DNA from: an uncultured Sphingomonas sp.
GTDB taxonomy: Bacteria; Pseudomonadota; Alphaproteobacteria; Sphingomonadales; Sphingomonadaceae
Assembly: GCA_913775315.1 (NCBI GenBank)
Contig: CAJYIX010000005.1
Span: 1 to 64,000, forward strand
Length of the DNA stretch: 64,000 nucleotides
Direction: 5' to 3'
Every line of letters begins with the position of its first letter. Within the stretch, counting starts at the first letter, position 1. Of the stretch, positions 1-8,420 are shown piece by piece. The position numbers and the translations under genes were made by a program. The notes beneath the pieces are model-generated. The model was not told where the DNA came from. It did not search any database and was given only the letters and a program-made list of their open reading frames with translations.

Positions 1-1357
1 GCTTGTACTGGGCCTGGTCGAGCCACTTCTGGTACGGCTCTTCGGACGCGAGCTGGGTCTTCAGTTCCTCATCCTCGATGATGCGGCCCTGCTCGAAGTC
101 GATCAGCAGCATGCGTCCCGGTTGGAGGCGCCACTTGCGAACGATGTTGTCTTCCTTGATCGGCAGCACGCCGCTTTCCGACGCCATGACGCACAGATCG
201 TCGTCGGTGACGAGGAAGCGCGCGGGGCGCAGGCCGTTGCGGTCCAGCGTGGCGCCGATCTGGCGGCCATCGGTGAAGGCGACGGCGGCGGGGCCATCCC
301 ACGGCTCCATCAGCGCGGCGTGATACTCGTAGAACGCGCGGCGTTCAGGCGTCATCAGCGCGTTGCCGGCCCACGCCTCGGGGATGAGCATCATCATCGC
401 ATGGGACAGGCTGTAGCCGCCCGCGAGCAACAGCTCGAACGCGTTGTCGAGGCACGCGGTGTCCGATTGGCCATGCGGGATCAGCGGCCACATCTTGTCA
501 AGATCGGCGCCCAGCAGGTCCGATTCCAGCGTGCGGCGGCGCGCGTTCATCCAGTTCACGTTGCCGCGCACGGTGTTGATCTCACCGTTGTGCGCCATGA
601 AGCGATAAGGGTGCGCAAGCTTCCAGCTGGGGAAGGTGTTCGTGCTGAACCGCTGGTGGACCAGGCCGAGTGCGGAAACGCAATCTGGGTTGCGCAGATC
701 GTCGTAGAACGAGCCTACCTGCGTCGCCAGCAAAAGCCCCTTGTACACGATGGTGCGGGTGGAGAAGCTGGGCATGTACAGCTCGGTCAAGCCGGGAAGC
801 CCATGCTTTTCGGCCATTTGCGCCAGCGGGTTCTGCGTCTGCTTGCGGATAGCGAGCAGCTTACGCTCGAACGCGTCCTGGTCCGCACAGTTGGAGCCGC
901 GCGCGACGAAGCACTGGCGGATCACCGGCATCGATTCGATCACGGCCTTGCCCAGCCCGTCGAGCGTGACGGGAACGTCACGCCAGCCGAGCAGGCTCTG
1001 GCCTTCTTTCTTGATGAACTTCTCGAAGATCTGCGTGATCAGATCGCGGCTGGCCTGGTCCTGTGGCATGAAGCACATGGCGACGGCATAGTCGCCCGGC
1101 TGCGGCAAAGTCAGGCCTTCGCCGTCCGCCCACTTGCGGAACAAGGCGTCCGGCGTCTGGATCAGGATGCCCGCGCCATCACCCAGCAACGGATCGGCAC
1201 CCACCGCGCCGCGGTGGTCCAGGTTTTTCAGAATCTCCAGCGCCTGCGATACGATGGCGTGCGATTTGGTGCCTTTAATATGGGCGACGAAGCCCACACC
1301 ACATGCATCATGCTCATTACGCGCGTCGTAGAGGCCCTGGGGCTTCGGAAATCCCAT
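1..1357 (-). CDS. gltB: Glutamate synthase (NADPH) large subunit, N-terminal part (runs off left edge)
   Basis: About 452 residues of the class II glutamine amidotransferase domain of GltB, which makes glutamate from glutamine and 2-oxoglutarate in ammonia assimilation. The start ATG is at 1357. The protein begins with an 18-residue leader followed by the nucleophile Cys19 in the motif DACGVGFVAH, which in this family becomes the N-terminus after processing. Further family motifs visible are LDHRGAVGADP, HQRFSTNTFPSW, MAHNGEINTVRGN and DRNGLRPAR. The stop codon and the FMN, Fe-S and synthase domains lie left of the window. The gene reads leftward, so gltD, if adjacent, is also outside. Recognition is secure. 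Confidence 0.97.
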   Translation of the reverse strand, partial: MGFPKPQGLYDARNEHDACGVGFVAHIKGTKSHAIVSQALEILKNLDHRGAVGADPLLGDGAGILIQTPDALFRKWADGEGLTLPQPGDYAVAMCFMPQDQASRDLITQIFEKFIKKEGQSLLGWRDVPVTLDGLGKAVIESMPVIRQCFVARGSNCADQDAFERKLLAIRKQTQNPLAQMAEKHGLPGLTELYMPSFSTRTIVYKGLLLATQVGSFYDDLRNPDCVSALGLVHQRFSTNTFPSWKLAHPYRFMAHNGEINTVRGNVNWMNARRRTLESDLLGADLDKMWPLIPHGQSDTACLDNAFELLLAGGYSLSHAMMMLIPEAWAGNALMTPERRAFYEYHAALMEPWDGPAAVAFTDGRQIGATLDRNGLRPARFLVTDDDLCVMASESGVLPIKEDNIVRKWRLQPGRMLLIDFEQGRIIEDEELKTQLASEEPYQKWLDQAQYK

Positions 1358-1630
1358 CGATAAATACCCGTCCTGTCATTTGCCGGGTCATCCCTGCCTG
1401 ATGATCTTTTCCGCCACGACCTTTTCGGTCGTTGACGAAGATCGCGAATCGCGGTGGTGCGACGCGCGGCAGGTTGGCCCGAATGTCTCCCATGACGATT
1501 ACGGGCAATATTTGCAACTGCGAAGCCCGCCTTCCGGACATGATCGCTATCGAGAAAGCGGCAAACCGCGTGATTTTCTTACGTGGGCCGAGAGGGATAG
1601 TGGAAGCTGACAGGTCAGTAGGATCGCGTT
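1358..1630. other. Intergenic region upstream of gltB
   Basis: This 273-base gap lies between the gltB start and the end of the next minus-strand gene, so it should hold the gltB promoter. I see no convincing ORF, hairpin with T-tract or known operator in it. Confidence 0.4.
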
Positions 1631-3016
1631 TCAGGCCGCTCCGCTCATCCGTTGCAACGTCGCCAAGGCATCGCGCAAGGCTTGCTCGGTCCGATCCGTT
1701 TCGCGATTGCGAGATGCCGGCGCGTCGAAAGCCCGCACGTTCGATGCCGCCGCTTCGCCTTGGGGTGGCGTTGGCAGCGGCGTGGAGCGGGTCAGGCCGC
1801 GCAGGGAGGTATATCCCGAAGCCAGGATATCTTCGCCCTCGGCTTGGTCATCCGGAGCGACAGGGGCGCCGATGAAGCGCGGTGCGACCGCAGCAGGCAC
1901 TGCCTCATCGCCATGATCAGGCTGCGAATGCACGGCGCGCAGCCCGAATGGCGCATCTCCTTCGGTCGAAATCGACGCCTTGGCGGCTGCGGCAGCCAAC
2001 AGAGCCGCAGCGGCTTCGCGGCGACGCGCGATCACCAGCGCCAGGCGCTCCAGCAGTTCAATGTGGGAGAGATCGTCCAGTGGGGCATTGGCGAGGCGCT
2101 CCGCGGCACTGGCGGGAATCGGTCGCGAAGTAGCGCGCGCGGGCGCCGCCGATACGGTTGGCTGTTCGATCTCGGGCTCAGGTGCAACCTCCGGCTCGTG
2201 CTCGATCGCGGCGACCTCGGGCTGACTCTCTACCTCCGATGCGACTGCTGCGGGCGTGGCCTCGGCGGTGATCGGTTCATCCTCGATCCGGGGGAGCAGT
2301 TCGAAGCCCGGCTTGGGGATCGGCGCGGTATCTTCGTCATGCAGGTCGATCGGTGCGGCGCGGCCAAAGTGCAGACGCGATGGTTCCGGAGTGGCTGACA
2401 GCTCGACTTCCGCCAAGGGCTTGGCGGAGCGCTTGCGCAGCGGCTGCCACTCTTCCTCTTCCAACGCGGCGTCGAAGCTGGCGATCTCAAGATCGGCCAC
2501 TTTCAGGATCGGCGAAGTGCCAGGCAGCGGCGCGTCTTCCGTTGCCGCGATCGGCTCAGCCGGAGCGGGCAGGAGCTGGCGGCGGCGCACAGTGGGGAGG
2601 GGGAGTTCCTCCTCATCCGTCAGCGCATCGGTGTCGGCTTCAGGCTCCGACTTACCGAACTTGGTGACAGGCGATTCGGCTTCGGGGGTAGCGCCGGCTT
2701 GGCGACGGCGCGTGGCGGCAGGCTTGGGGGCAGACCGCGTCAGCAGGCGGGCAACGACGCCGCCGACCATGCAACCGATGCCCGTCATCAACAGAGCCAG
2801 CAGGACGCGCATGGTATTGCCCAGCGGCGGTGCGGCCATGGGGATCACCCGATCGATTCCGGCCACGAGCACGATGTGTTCGATCAGCGAAGAGCGAATC
2901 GCGATGCTGGACAGGCCGAACAGCGCGCCGAACCATAGAAGCACGGTGACCGGGAATAGCGGATGGCTGGTCAACGGCGGCGTTGCGGCCGGTTTCCTGC
3001 GCTTTGTCTCGGTCAC
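1631..3016 (-). CDS. Unknown membrane protein with long acidic/proline-rich cytoplasmic tail
   Basis: A 461-residue protein I do not recognise. Two hydrophobic segments lie near the N-terminus (about residues 18-40 and 68-93). They are followed by a long low-complexity region rich in Glu, Pro and Ala, with basic patches such as RRRQ and a pair of PTVRRRQ/ATRRRQ stretches. Around residue 300-345 is a predicted amphipathic Ala-rich helix (LSHIELLERLALVIARRRE). It is a convincing gene: coding bias is good, the N-terminus is Lys/Arg-rich as in inner-membrane proteins, and it is co-directional with the upstream glycosyltransferase, with a 54-base gap. A scaffold or polysaccharide-related role would be only a guess. 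Confidence 0.75.
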   Translation of the reverse strand: MTETKRRKPAATPPLTSHPLFPVTVLLWFGALFGLSSIAIRSSLIEHIVLVAGIDRVIPMAAPPLGNTMRVLLALLMTGIGCMVGGVVARLLTRSAPKPAATRRRQAGATPEAESPVTKFGKSEPEADTDALTDEEELPLPTVRRRQLLPAPAEPIAATEDAPLPGTSPILKVADLEIASFDAALEEEEWQPLRKRSAKPLAEVELSATPEPSRLHFGRAAPIDLHDEDTAPIPKPGFELLPRIEDEPITAEATPAAVASEVESQPEVAAIEHEPEVAPEPEIEQPTVSAAPARATSRPIPASAAERLANAPLDDLSHIELLERLALVIARRREAAAALLAAAAAKASISTEGDAPFGLRAVHSQPDHGDEAVPAAVAPRFIGAPVAPDDQAEGEDILASGYTSLRGLTRSTPLPTPPQGEAAASNVRAFDAPASRNRETDRTEQALRDALATLQRMSGAA

Positions 3017-3070
3017 GGTCTTACCCCATTCCTGTTTCTGCGCGACCCCGCTTCTTGCCCGAATCGTCTA

Positions 3071-4315
3071 TCAGGCGGCTGCTCCCAGGCGGGTTCTGGC
3101 ATTCAGGCCTAGGAGCGTTTGGTAAACAACTTCATAACGCTCCGCATTGCGCGCCCAGTCGTGGCTGATCTCGACATGGCGATGCCCTGCGGCCCGGAAC
3201 GCGGGCCAGCGCTGGCGATGGGTCAGCAGCGAGGCGAGCGCCCCGGCGCAGGCCTGCGGATCGTCCGGCGCGAATAGGCGTCCGGTCACTCCATCTTCGA
3301 CCAGTTCGCGGTGACCACCGACGTTCGAGGCGCAGACGATCTTGCCCTGCGCCATGGATTCTAGGGGCTTGAGCGGCGTTACCAGATCGGTCAGGCGGCT
3401 GTGCTTGCGCGGATAGGCCAGGATATCGGTGAGCGCGTAGTACCGGTCCACCTGATCATGCGGCACACGGCCGACGAAGCGGATCGCCTGCGCCGCCGGG
3501 GACGCGGCGGCCTGGGCGCGCAAGGCCTCTTCGCAAGGGCCGCCGCCGACCAGCAACAGGCGTGCCTCGGGATGAGAGCGGACGAGGGTCGCCATCGCTT
3601 CGATCAGGACGTCAAGGCCCTCGTAGTCATAGAAGCTGCCGATAAAGCCCACCACCGGGCGCAGCGCGCCGGTTTCGTCCACGAGGTCCAATTCGCGGGC
3701 GAGCGCCATGTCGGGCGCGGGCGGCTCGCCGAACAGCGACAGGTCGACGCCGTTGGGCACCACCGAGATCCGCTTGGGCGCAACGCCACGGGCGATCAGG
3801 TCGCCGCGCAGGCCCTCGCAAATGGTGACGATGGCATCGGCATGGCGGACGACGGAGTTCTCCAGCCGCCGCGTCAGGCGATAGCGCAAAGAGCCTTCGC
3901 GCGTGGCCAGGTTGCCCACCGCGGCGTCCTCCCAGAACGCACGAATTTCATAGACCAGCGGAATGTCCTGCCGCCGCGCCACGCGCAGCGCCGCCTGCCC
4001 GCAAAGCGCGGGGGAGTGGGCGTGGATGATGTCGGGCCGCCAATCCTCCACGATCCGCTCGATCGCGTCGGCGAACAGGCCGACCTCGCGCCACTCGCGC
4101 AGGCCGGCAGGGCCGGTGGCCTGCCCGGGAGTGCGGTGAAATAGCAGGCCGTCCGCTTCCTCCGCCACGGCGCTGGGCTGGGTGTGGCGCAGACCGGTGA
4201 TGCCGCGCACCTCGATCCCCAGACGCTGCTGCGCCTTCAGGATGGCGCGCGTGCGGAAGGTATAGCCGCTGTGCATCGGCAGCGAATGGTCAAGGACGTG
4301 GAGCACTCTTATCAT
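3071..4315 (-). CDS. Family 4 glycosyltransferase, exosortase A (XrtA)-associated type
   Basis: A 414-residue GT-B retaining glycosyltransferase. The N-terminus MIRVLHVLDHSLPMHSGYTF and the following FRTRAILKAQ are characteristic of the glycosyltransferases found with PEP-CTERM/exosortase A loci. The C-terminal nucleotide-sugar site is seen as the KPLESMAQG...GGHRELVEDGVTGRLF block containing the EX7E-like pair. It is likely cytoplasmic and adds a sugar to a lipid-linked exopolysaccharide or glycan precursor. It is divergent from the small membrane protein and O-glycosylation ligase at 4380-5908, which belong to the same system. Donor sugar and acceptor cannot be told from sequence. Confidence 0.9.
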   Translation of the reverse strand: MIRVLHVLDHSLPMHSGYTFRTRAILKAQQRLGIEVRGITGLRHTQPSAVAEEADGLLFHRTPGQATGPAGLREWREVGLFADAIERIVEDWRPDIIHAHSPALCGQAALRVARRQDIPLVYEIRAFWEDAAVGNLATREGSLRYRLTRRLENSVVRHADAIVTICEGLRGDLIARGVAPKRISVVPNGVDLSLFGEPPAPDMALARELDLVDETGALRPVVGFIGSFYDYEGLDVLIEAMATLVRSHPEARLLLVGGGPCEEALRAQAAASPAAQAIRFVGRVPHDQVDRYYALTDILAYPRKHSRLTDLVTPLKPLESMAQGKIVCASNVGGHRELVEDGVTGRLFAPDDPQACAGALASLLTHRQRWPAFRAAGHRHVEISHDWARNAERYEVVYQTLLGLNARTRLGAAA

Positions 4316-4379
4316 GCGCCAACCTTTGCCACAGGAACGCTTAACGCGCCGTCAACCCCGTCCGGCTATCGCAGCGGAC

Positions 4380-4541
4380 ATGGTCGATATGTTCGCCTTG
4401 TCCGTAGCACATGGGCTGCTGGTGCTGGCCGGCATACGGCTGTTCCTGCGCGATGATCTTGACCGTGAGGGTGAGGTGAAAAAGCCCTTCGGAGGATTTC
4501 GCAAGGCCAGGCCAGTCGACGATACGGACCCGCGCCCGTGA
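4380..4541 (+). CDS. Small membrane protein upstream of the O-glycosylation ligase
   Basis: A 53-residue protein with one hydrophobic segment (residues 5-23) and a charged tail containing KKPFGGFRKARP. Its stop overlaps the GTG start of the ligase gene (GTGA), so the two are almost certainly translationally coupled. I chose ATG 4380 because upstream in-frame sequence from 4314 is not protein-like. Function unknown; position suggests a partner of the XrtA glycan system. Confidence 0.6.
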   Translation: MVDMFALSVAHGLLVLAGIRLFLRDDLDREGEVKKPFGGFRKARPVDDTDPRP

Positions 4542-5908
4542 TCGATCTTTGCCTCACCGCCTTTCTGTGCCTGTACCTGGCGTTGGGGTTGAAGCGCCCG
4601 TTCCTTTGGGTGCTGGCTTATCTCTATGTCGATATCCTTGCGCCGCAGGTGATCTCATGGGGCATTCTGTCCCACCTGCCGACATCGCTGATCTTCTTTA
4701 CCGCCTCGTTCGCCGGCTGGTTGCTGCTGGATGACAAGAGCGATTCGCGTTTTACCTTCCGCCAGTTCCTGATCGTCCTGCTGCTGCTGTATTGCGCCTA
4801 TTCGACCATCACCGCCGACTTTCCGGTGGAAGCGGCGGCTAAATGGTCTTGGGTGTGGAAGGCGCTGGTCTTCGCGATCTTCCTGCCGCTGACCCTGCGC
4901 ACCCGCCTTAGAATCGAGGCGGTGATCCTGGTGATGGTGCTGGCGGCCAGCGCGATTATCATCGACGGTGCGATCAAGACGTTGGGCGGCGGCGGCGGCT
5001 ATGGCGCGCTGCGCTTCTTCGTGGATAACAACACCGGGCTATACGAAGGCTCCATCATCAGCTGCGTCGCCATCGCGATCATCCCGCTGATCCTTTGGCT
5101 GGCCCGGCATGGCACGATCTTCCCGTCCGACTGGCGGGTCTGGACCTTCGCGGTCGCGCTGATCTTTTCCTGCGCCCTGATCCCGATCGGCACCCAGGCG
5201 CGTACCGGGCTGGTCTGCCTGGGCATTCTGGCGGTGCTCTATTTGCGCACGGCCAAGCACCGGTTCCTGATCATGGCATTGATGGCAGGGTCTGTCGCGC
5301 TGGCGGTGCCTTTCCTACCGGCTTCGTACACCGCCCGGATGGGCACGATCGAAAACAACCAGTCAGACAAGTCCGCCAGCACGCGCCTGGCGGTGTGGAA
5401 GTGGACGCTGGGCTATGTCGGCGATCATCCCTTCGGTGGCGGCTTCGAAGCGTATCTCGGCAACTCGCTGCGCTTCGAGACGGTGCAGGCGCAGACCAGC
5501 GGCAATACCACGATACTCGTCACCCAGACGCAGGAGGATGGCAGCCGCGCGTTCCACTCCAGCTATTTCGAGATGCTGGGCGAGCAGGGCATCCCGGGGC
5601 TGCTGATCTGGCTGACGCTGCAGATCTCCGGTCTGATCCAGATGGAGATCCTGCGCCGTCGCTGGAAGAAACGCACCGGACCGGATGAACAATGGCAAGC
5701 CCCGCTGGCGGTTTCACTCCAGCTGGCGCAAGTGATCTACTTGTTCGGATCGCTGTTCGTGGGCATCGCCTTCCAGCCCTTCATCCTGATGCTGATCGGC
5801 GTGCAATGCGGGTTGTGGAGCTATCTAGGGCGAGTGGAGCCTAAGATGGCGAGCCGCATCATGCAGCGTCCGCCGATGCGCCCCGGCGTGGCTGCTGTCA
5901 CCGCCTGA
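4538..5908 (+). CDS. Putative O-glycosylation ligase, exosortase A system-associated (Wzy/WaaL-like)
   Basis: A 456-residue polytopic inner-membrane protein with roughly ten hydrophobic segments and one large periplasmic loop (about residues 265-350), the layout of O-antigen ligase/polymerase (Wzy_C) proteins. The N-terminus, FLCLYLALGLKRPFLWVLAY, matches what I know of the PEP-CTERM/exosortase A-associated ligase family. Translation starts at GTG 4538, coupled to the preceding 53-residue gene. It probably polymerises or transfers lipid-linked glycan. The exosortase itself and PEP-CTERM substrates are not in the window, so the role rests on family resemblance and the neighbouring glycosyltransferase. 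Confidence 0.88.
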   Translation: MIDLCLTAFLCLYLALGLKRPFLWVLAYLYVDILAPQVISWGILSHLPTSLIFFTASFAGWLLLDDKSDSRFTFRQFLIVLLLLYCAYSTITADFPVEAAAKWSWVWKALVFAIFLPLTLRTRLRIEAVILVMVLAASAIIIDGAIKTLGGGGGYGALRFFVDNNTGLYEGSIISCVAIAIIPLILWLARHGTIFPSDWRVWTFAVALIFSCALIPIGTQARTGLVCLGILAVLYLRTAKHRFLIMALMAGSVALAVPFLPASYTARMGTIENNQSDKSASTRLAVWKWTLGYVGDHPFGGGFEAYLGNSLRFETVQAQTSGNTTILVTQTQEDGSRAFHSSYFEMLGEQGIPGLLIWLTLQISGLIQMEILRRRWKKRTGPDEQWQAPLAVSLQLAQVIYLFGSLFVGIAFQPFILMLIGVQCGLWSYLGRVEPKMASRIMQRPPMRPGVAAVTA

Positions 5909-5980
5909 GCGGGGCGGCGTTCAGTTTTTCAAAAAAATCAACAAACCACGCCGTTACCCCGGTTGGCCGTTTACACGCAA

Positions 5981-6013
5981 TTAACCTTTAATCTTCATAC
6001 GTCCTATGGTTAA
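5981..6013 (+). promoter_or_regulatory. AT-rich ctrA promoter region with TTAA half-sites
   Basis: The 170-base gap before ctrA contains TTAA at 5981-5984, 5988-5991 and 6010-6013, in an otherwise GC-rich genome. CtrA recognises paired TTAA half-sites. The exact TTAA-N7-TTAA spacing is not present, so autoregulation is an inference. No GANTC (CcrM) site is seen in the gap. Confidence 0.35.
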
Positions 6014-6079
6014 TTCACGGCAGCACTCACGCACTTAGCTGGTGGGTCGCACCGTCCGGGGCAACCAAAGGATAATCGA

Positions 6080-6775
6080 ATGCGTGTGCTGTTGATCGAG
6101 GACGAGCCGACAACCGCCCGAGCTATCGAGCTCATGCTGTCGGCCGAGGGCTTCAATGTATATTCCACGGACCTGGGCGAAGAGGGCCTCGATCTGGGTA
6201 AGCTGTATGATTACGACATCATCCTGCTCGACCTGAATCTGCCTGACATGCATGGTTACGATGTGCTGAAGAAACTGCGTGTCGCCAAGGTGCAGACCCC
6301 GGTTCTGATCCTGTCGGGCATTTCCGAGATGGACAGCAAGGTGCGTTCGTTCGGTTTCGGAGCGGACGATTATGTCACCAAGCCGTTCCACCGCGAAGAA
6401 CTGATCGCCCGCATCCACGCCGTGGTGCGCCGTTCGAAGGGCCACTCGCAGTCGGTGATCAAGACCGGCAAGCTGATCGTCAACCTTGATGCCAAGACCG
6501 TCGAAGTGGATAGCGCCCGTGTGCACCTGACTGGCAAGGAATACGCCATGCTGGAGCTGCTTTCGCTCCGCAAGGGTACCACGCTGACCAAGGAAATGTT
6601 CCTGAACCACCTCTACGGCGGCATGGACGAGCCTGAGCTGAAGATCATCGACGTTTTCATCTGCAAGCTGCGCAAGAAGCTCGCCCACGCTTGCGGTGGC
6701 GCGAACTACATCGAAACCGTCTGGGGCCGCGGCTACGTTCTGCGCGATCCGGACGAGCAGGACGTGGCGGCCTGA
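6080..6775 (+). CDS. ctrA: Cell-cycle response regulator CtrA
   Basis: A 231-residue OmpR-type response regulator. The receiver domain (1-120) has the acidic pocket Glu7/Asp8, phospho-acceptor Asp51 in [16 protein letters not shown], and the switch Lys in DDYVTKPF. The winged-helix DNA-binding domain (about 125-225) contains [20 protein letters not shown] and the recognition region [20 protein letters not shown], with [13 protein letters not shown] at the end. These are hallmarks of CtrA, the alphaproteobacterial master regulator of cell cycle, motility and replication. In sphingomonads it mainly controls flagellar and other late genes. The gene stands alone with its own promoter region and terminator. 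Confidence 0.97.
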   Translation: MRVLLIEDEPTTARAIELMLSAEGFNVYSTDLGEEGLDLGKLYDYDIILLDLNLPDMHGYDVLKKLRVAKVQTPVLILSGISEMDSKVRSFGFGADDYVTKPFHREELIARIHAVVRRSKGHSQSVIKTGKLIVNLDAKTVEVDSARVHLTGKEYAMLELLSLRKGTTLTKEMFLNHLYGGMDEPELKIIDVFICKLRKKLAHACGGANYIETVWGRGYVLRDPDEQDVAA

Positions 6776-6805
6776 TCCTATCCGTTTCGTTGCGGGGGCA
6801 ACACG

Positions 6806-6846
6806 AGGCGGCTCGTCCCACCTGGGGGGCGGGCCGCTTCTGTTTT
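6806..6846 (+). terminator. Rho-independent terminator of ctrA
   Basis: Stem GCGGCTCG (6808-6815) pairs with CGGGCCGC (6830-6837) with one wobble, followed by TTCTGTTTT. It sits 33 bases after the ctrA stop. Confidence 0.65.
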
Positions 6847-6882
6847 GGTGTGGGCGGCGGTTCGGAGGAGAAGTAGAAATTG

Positions 6883-7072
6883 GCGCGCGCGGAGGCGCGG
6901 AGGCGCAGAGAGGCCGCGCTTGCGGCGAAGCCGCCTTCTCCTTCGACAATGCGTTTAGCGGCGAGTTTGAGTGGCGATGGGCCTGACGGCCGAGCGGAAC
7001 CTCTCTGCGCCTCTGCGCGCGAAAATCCTTTTCTTGTCTCCCTTCCTCCGCGTCTTCGCGCCTCCGCGTGAA
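6883..7072. repeat. Long imperfect inverted repeat between ctrA and rpmI
   Basis: In a 370-base gene-free stretch, the left arm at 6883-6913 (GCGCGCGCGGAGGCG... ending CGCAGAGAGG) is the reverse complement, with minor differences, of CCTCTCTGCGCCTCTGCGCGCG at about 7000-7021. A further CCTCCGCGTCTTCGCGCCTCCGCG tract lies at about 7046-7069. The unit G(C/A)GGCGCGGAGGCGCAGAG resembles dispersed intergenic repeats in sphingomonad and other genomes; this is from memory, not a search. No ORF with coding character spans it. The rest of 7073-7219 shows nothing I can name beyond the presumed rpmI promoter. Confidence 0.55.
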
Positions 7073-7219
7073 CCAAATCCTTGCTTTCCGCCCAGTACAT
7101 CGCTAGGCGCGCGCACTTCAATCGGCACGATCGAACCTCCGTGATGGAGATTCGCGCGCCGGCCTGGCGAAAAGGGCTGCCAGGGCCGGTCGTACGTGTC
7201 CCCGACGAAGGAGACGAAA

Positions 7220-7423
7220 ATGCCCAAACTGAAGACCAAGAGCGGCGTGAAGAAGCGCTTCCGCCTCACCGCCACCGGCAAGGTGAAGCACGGCGTCGTC
7301 GGCAAGCGCCACCGCCTTATCAGCCACAACGCCAAGTACATCCGCCAGAATCGCGGCACCGACGTCATCTCCGACGCCGATGCGAAGACGATCAAGAAGT
7401 GGGCGCCCTACGGGCTGGGCTGA
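7220..7423 (+). CDS. rpmI: 50S ribosomal protein L35
   Basis: A 67-residue basic protein starting [14 protein letters not shown], typical of L35, with the conserved KRHRL and the C-terminal KKWAPYG. Start ATG 7220 follows an AAGGAGA Shine-Dalgarno at 7208-7214. It forms the standard two-gene unit with rplT 17 bases downstream. infC, often upstream in other bacteria, is not adjacent here. Confidence 0.98.
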   Translation: MPKLKTKSGVKKRFRLTATGKVKHGVVGKRHRLISHNAKYIRQNRGTDVISDADAKTIKKWAPYGLG

Positions 7424-7440
7424 TTAGGAGCGCATAGAAC

Positions 7441-7806
7441 ATGAGCCGTATCAAACGGGGTGTCACCACCCGCGCCAAGCACAAGCGGATTCTCGATCAG
7501 GCCAAGGGCTATCGGGGCCGCCGCAAGAACACCATCCGCATCGCGCGCCAGGCCGTCGAAAAGGCCGGCCAGTACGCGTATCGCGACCGCAAGGTTAAGA
7601 AGCGGACGTTCCGCGGCTTGTGGATCCAGCGTATCAACGCCGGTGTCCGCGCCGAGGGTCTGACCTATTCGCAGTTCATGCACGGGCTGAAGCTCGCGGG
7701 CATCGAACTGGACCGGAAGGTCCTGGCCGATATCGCGATGCACGAGGGCGACGCCTTCTCGGCGATCATCGCGCAGGCGAAGAAGGCGCTGCCCAAGGCG
7801 GCCTAA
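7441..7806 (+). CDS. rplT: 50S ribosomal protein L20
   Basis: A 121-residue 23S rRNA-binding protein needed for 50S assembly. It starts [18 protein letters not shown], with the conserved [19 protein letters not shown] and the globular C-terminal half ([20 protein letters not shown]). Follows rpmI in one operon, ending in the strong terminator at 7829-7863. Confidence 0.98.
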   Translation: MSRIKRGVTTRAKHKRILDQAKGYRGRRKNTIRIARQAVEKAGQYAYRDRKVKKRTFRGLWIQRINAGVRAEGLTYSQFMHGLKLAGIELDRKVLADIAMHEGDAFSAIIAQAKKALPKAA

Positions 7807-7828
7807 GCTTTGGCTGACGACTTAGGGA

Positions 7829-7863
7829 AAAGGGCGCCGGTCTTGCGATCGGCGCCCTTTTTT
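7829..7863 (+). terminator. Rho-independent terminator of rpmI-rplT
   Basis: Perfect 8-bp stem GGGCGCCG (7832-7839) / CGGCGCCC (7850-7857) flanked by A and T runs, with TTTTTT at 7858-7863. Confidence 0.9.
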
Positions 7864-7872
7864 CGTGTCAGT

Positions 7873-8298
7873 CTATCGGCACTCGACGTTGCGACGATCG
7901 ATCGCCTCGCCCGCCGCGGCACCCGCCGCGCCGCCCAGCAATGCGCCGAGCAGGCCCGAGCCGCCCGGCTGGATCGCCGTGCCGAGCACGCCGCCCGCCA
8001 GGCCGCCAACGATCAGGCCCGTCGTTCCATCCGACCGGCGGCAATAATAGCGGCCGTCACGCCCGGCATAGACGCGGTCGTTGCGCGACAGGCGGCGGGG
8101 GCGATAGCGCGGGTCGTCACGATAATAGCGATCGGCCTCATAGCCGCCATAGGCAGGATCGGGCCGATCCCAGTCATAGGCTGAATAGCCGCCTGCATCC
8201 GCATAGCGCGGCCCGCCAAGGCCATAGTCCGAACAGCCCGCCGTGAGCAGCGCGCCGCCGAGCGCCGCGCTCGCAAGCGCCAGTTTGATCCCACGCAT
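7873..8298 (-). CDS. Glycine-zipper lipoprotein
   Basis: A 141-residue lipoprotein with signal peptide and lipobox LLTAGC (Cys22 as the lipidated residue). A Tyr/Asp/Arg-rich low-complexity segment follows (about 28-75), then a C-terminal glycine-zipper region (about 94-136: GLIVGGLAGGVLG...GALLGGAAGAAAG), as in the 17 kDa surface antigen/Rickettsia family. ATG 8298 is preferred over the adjacent GTG 8301 because AGGAGA is well spaced for it. Probably an outer-membrane or periplasmic envelope protein; specific role unknown. Convergent with rplT. Confidence 0.8.
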   Translation of the reverse strand: MRGIKLALASAALGGALLTAGCSDYGLGGPRYADAGGYSAYDWDRPDPAYGGYEADRYYRDDPRYRPRRLSRNDRVYAGRDGRYYCRRSDGTTGLIVGGLAGGVLGTAIQPGGSGLLGALLGGAAGAAAGEAIDRRNVECR

Positions 8299-8420
8299 CA
8301 CCGTCTCCTGTTACCGCCCCTGACGGCCAAATGCGGCAAGGCGGGCTTTTGTTGCGTTGGCGGTTCGCTTGGATCAAATGCGGGCACTGCCCTTCGCCCC
8401 GTTGAAGCCGGGTCGGGCGC

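Noticed and set aside
122..1363. Long plus-strand open frame
   Set aside because: It is antisense to gltB, whose protein is clearly recognisable; the frame is a GC-rich shadow.
8302..8420. preQ1 riboswitch before the queuosine-precursor transporter
   Set aside because: No preQ1 aptamer sequence or hairpin-A-tract signature could be seen.
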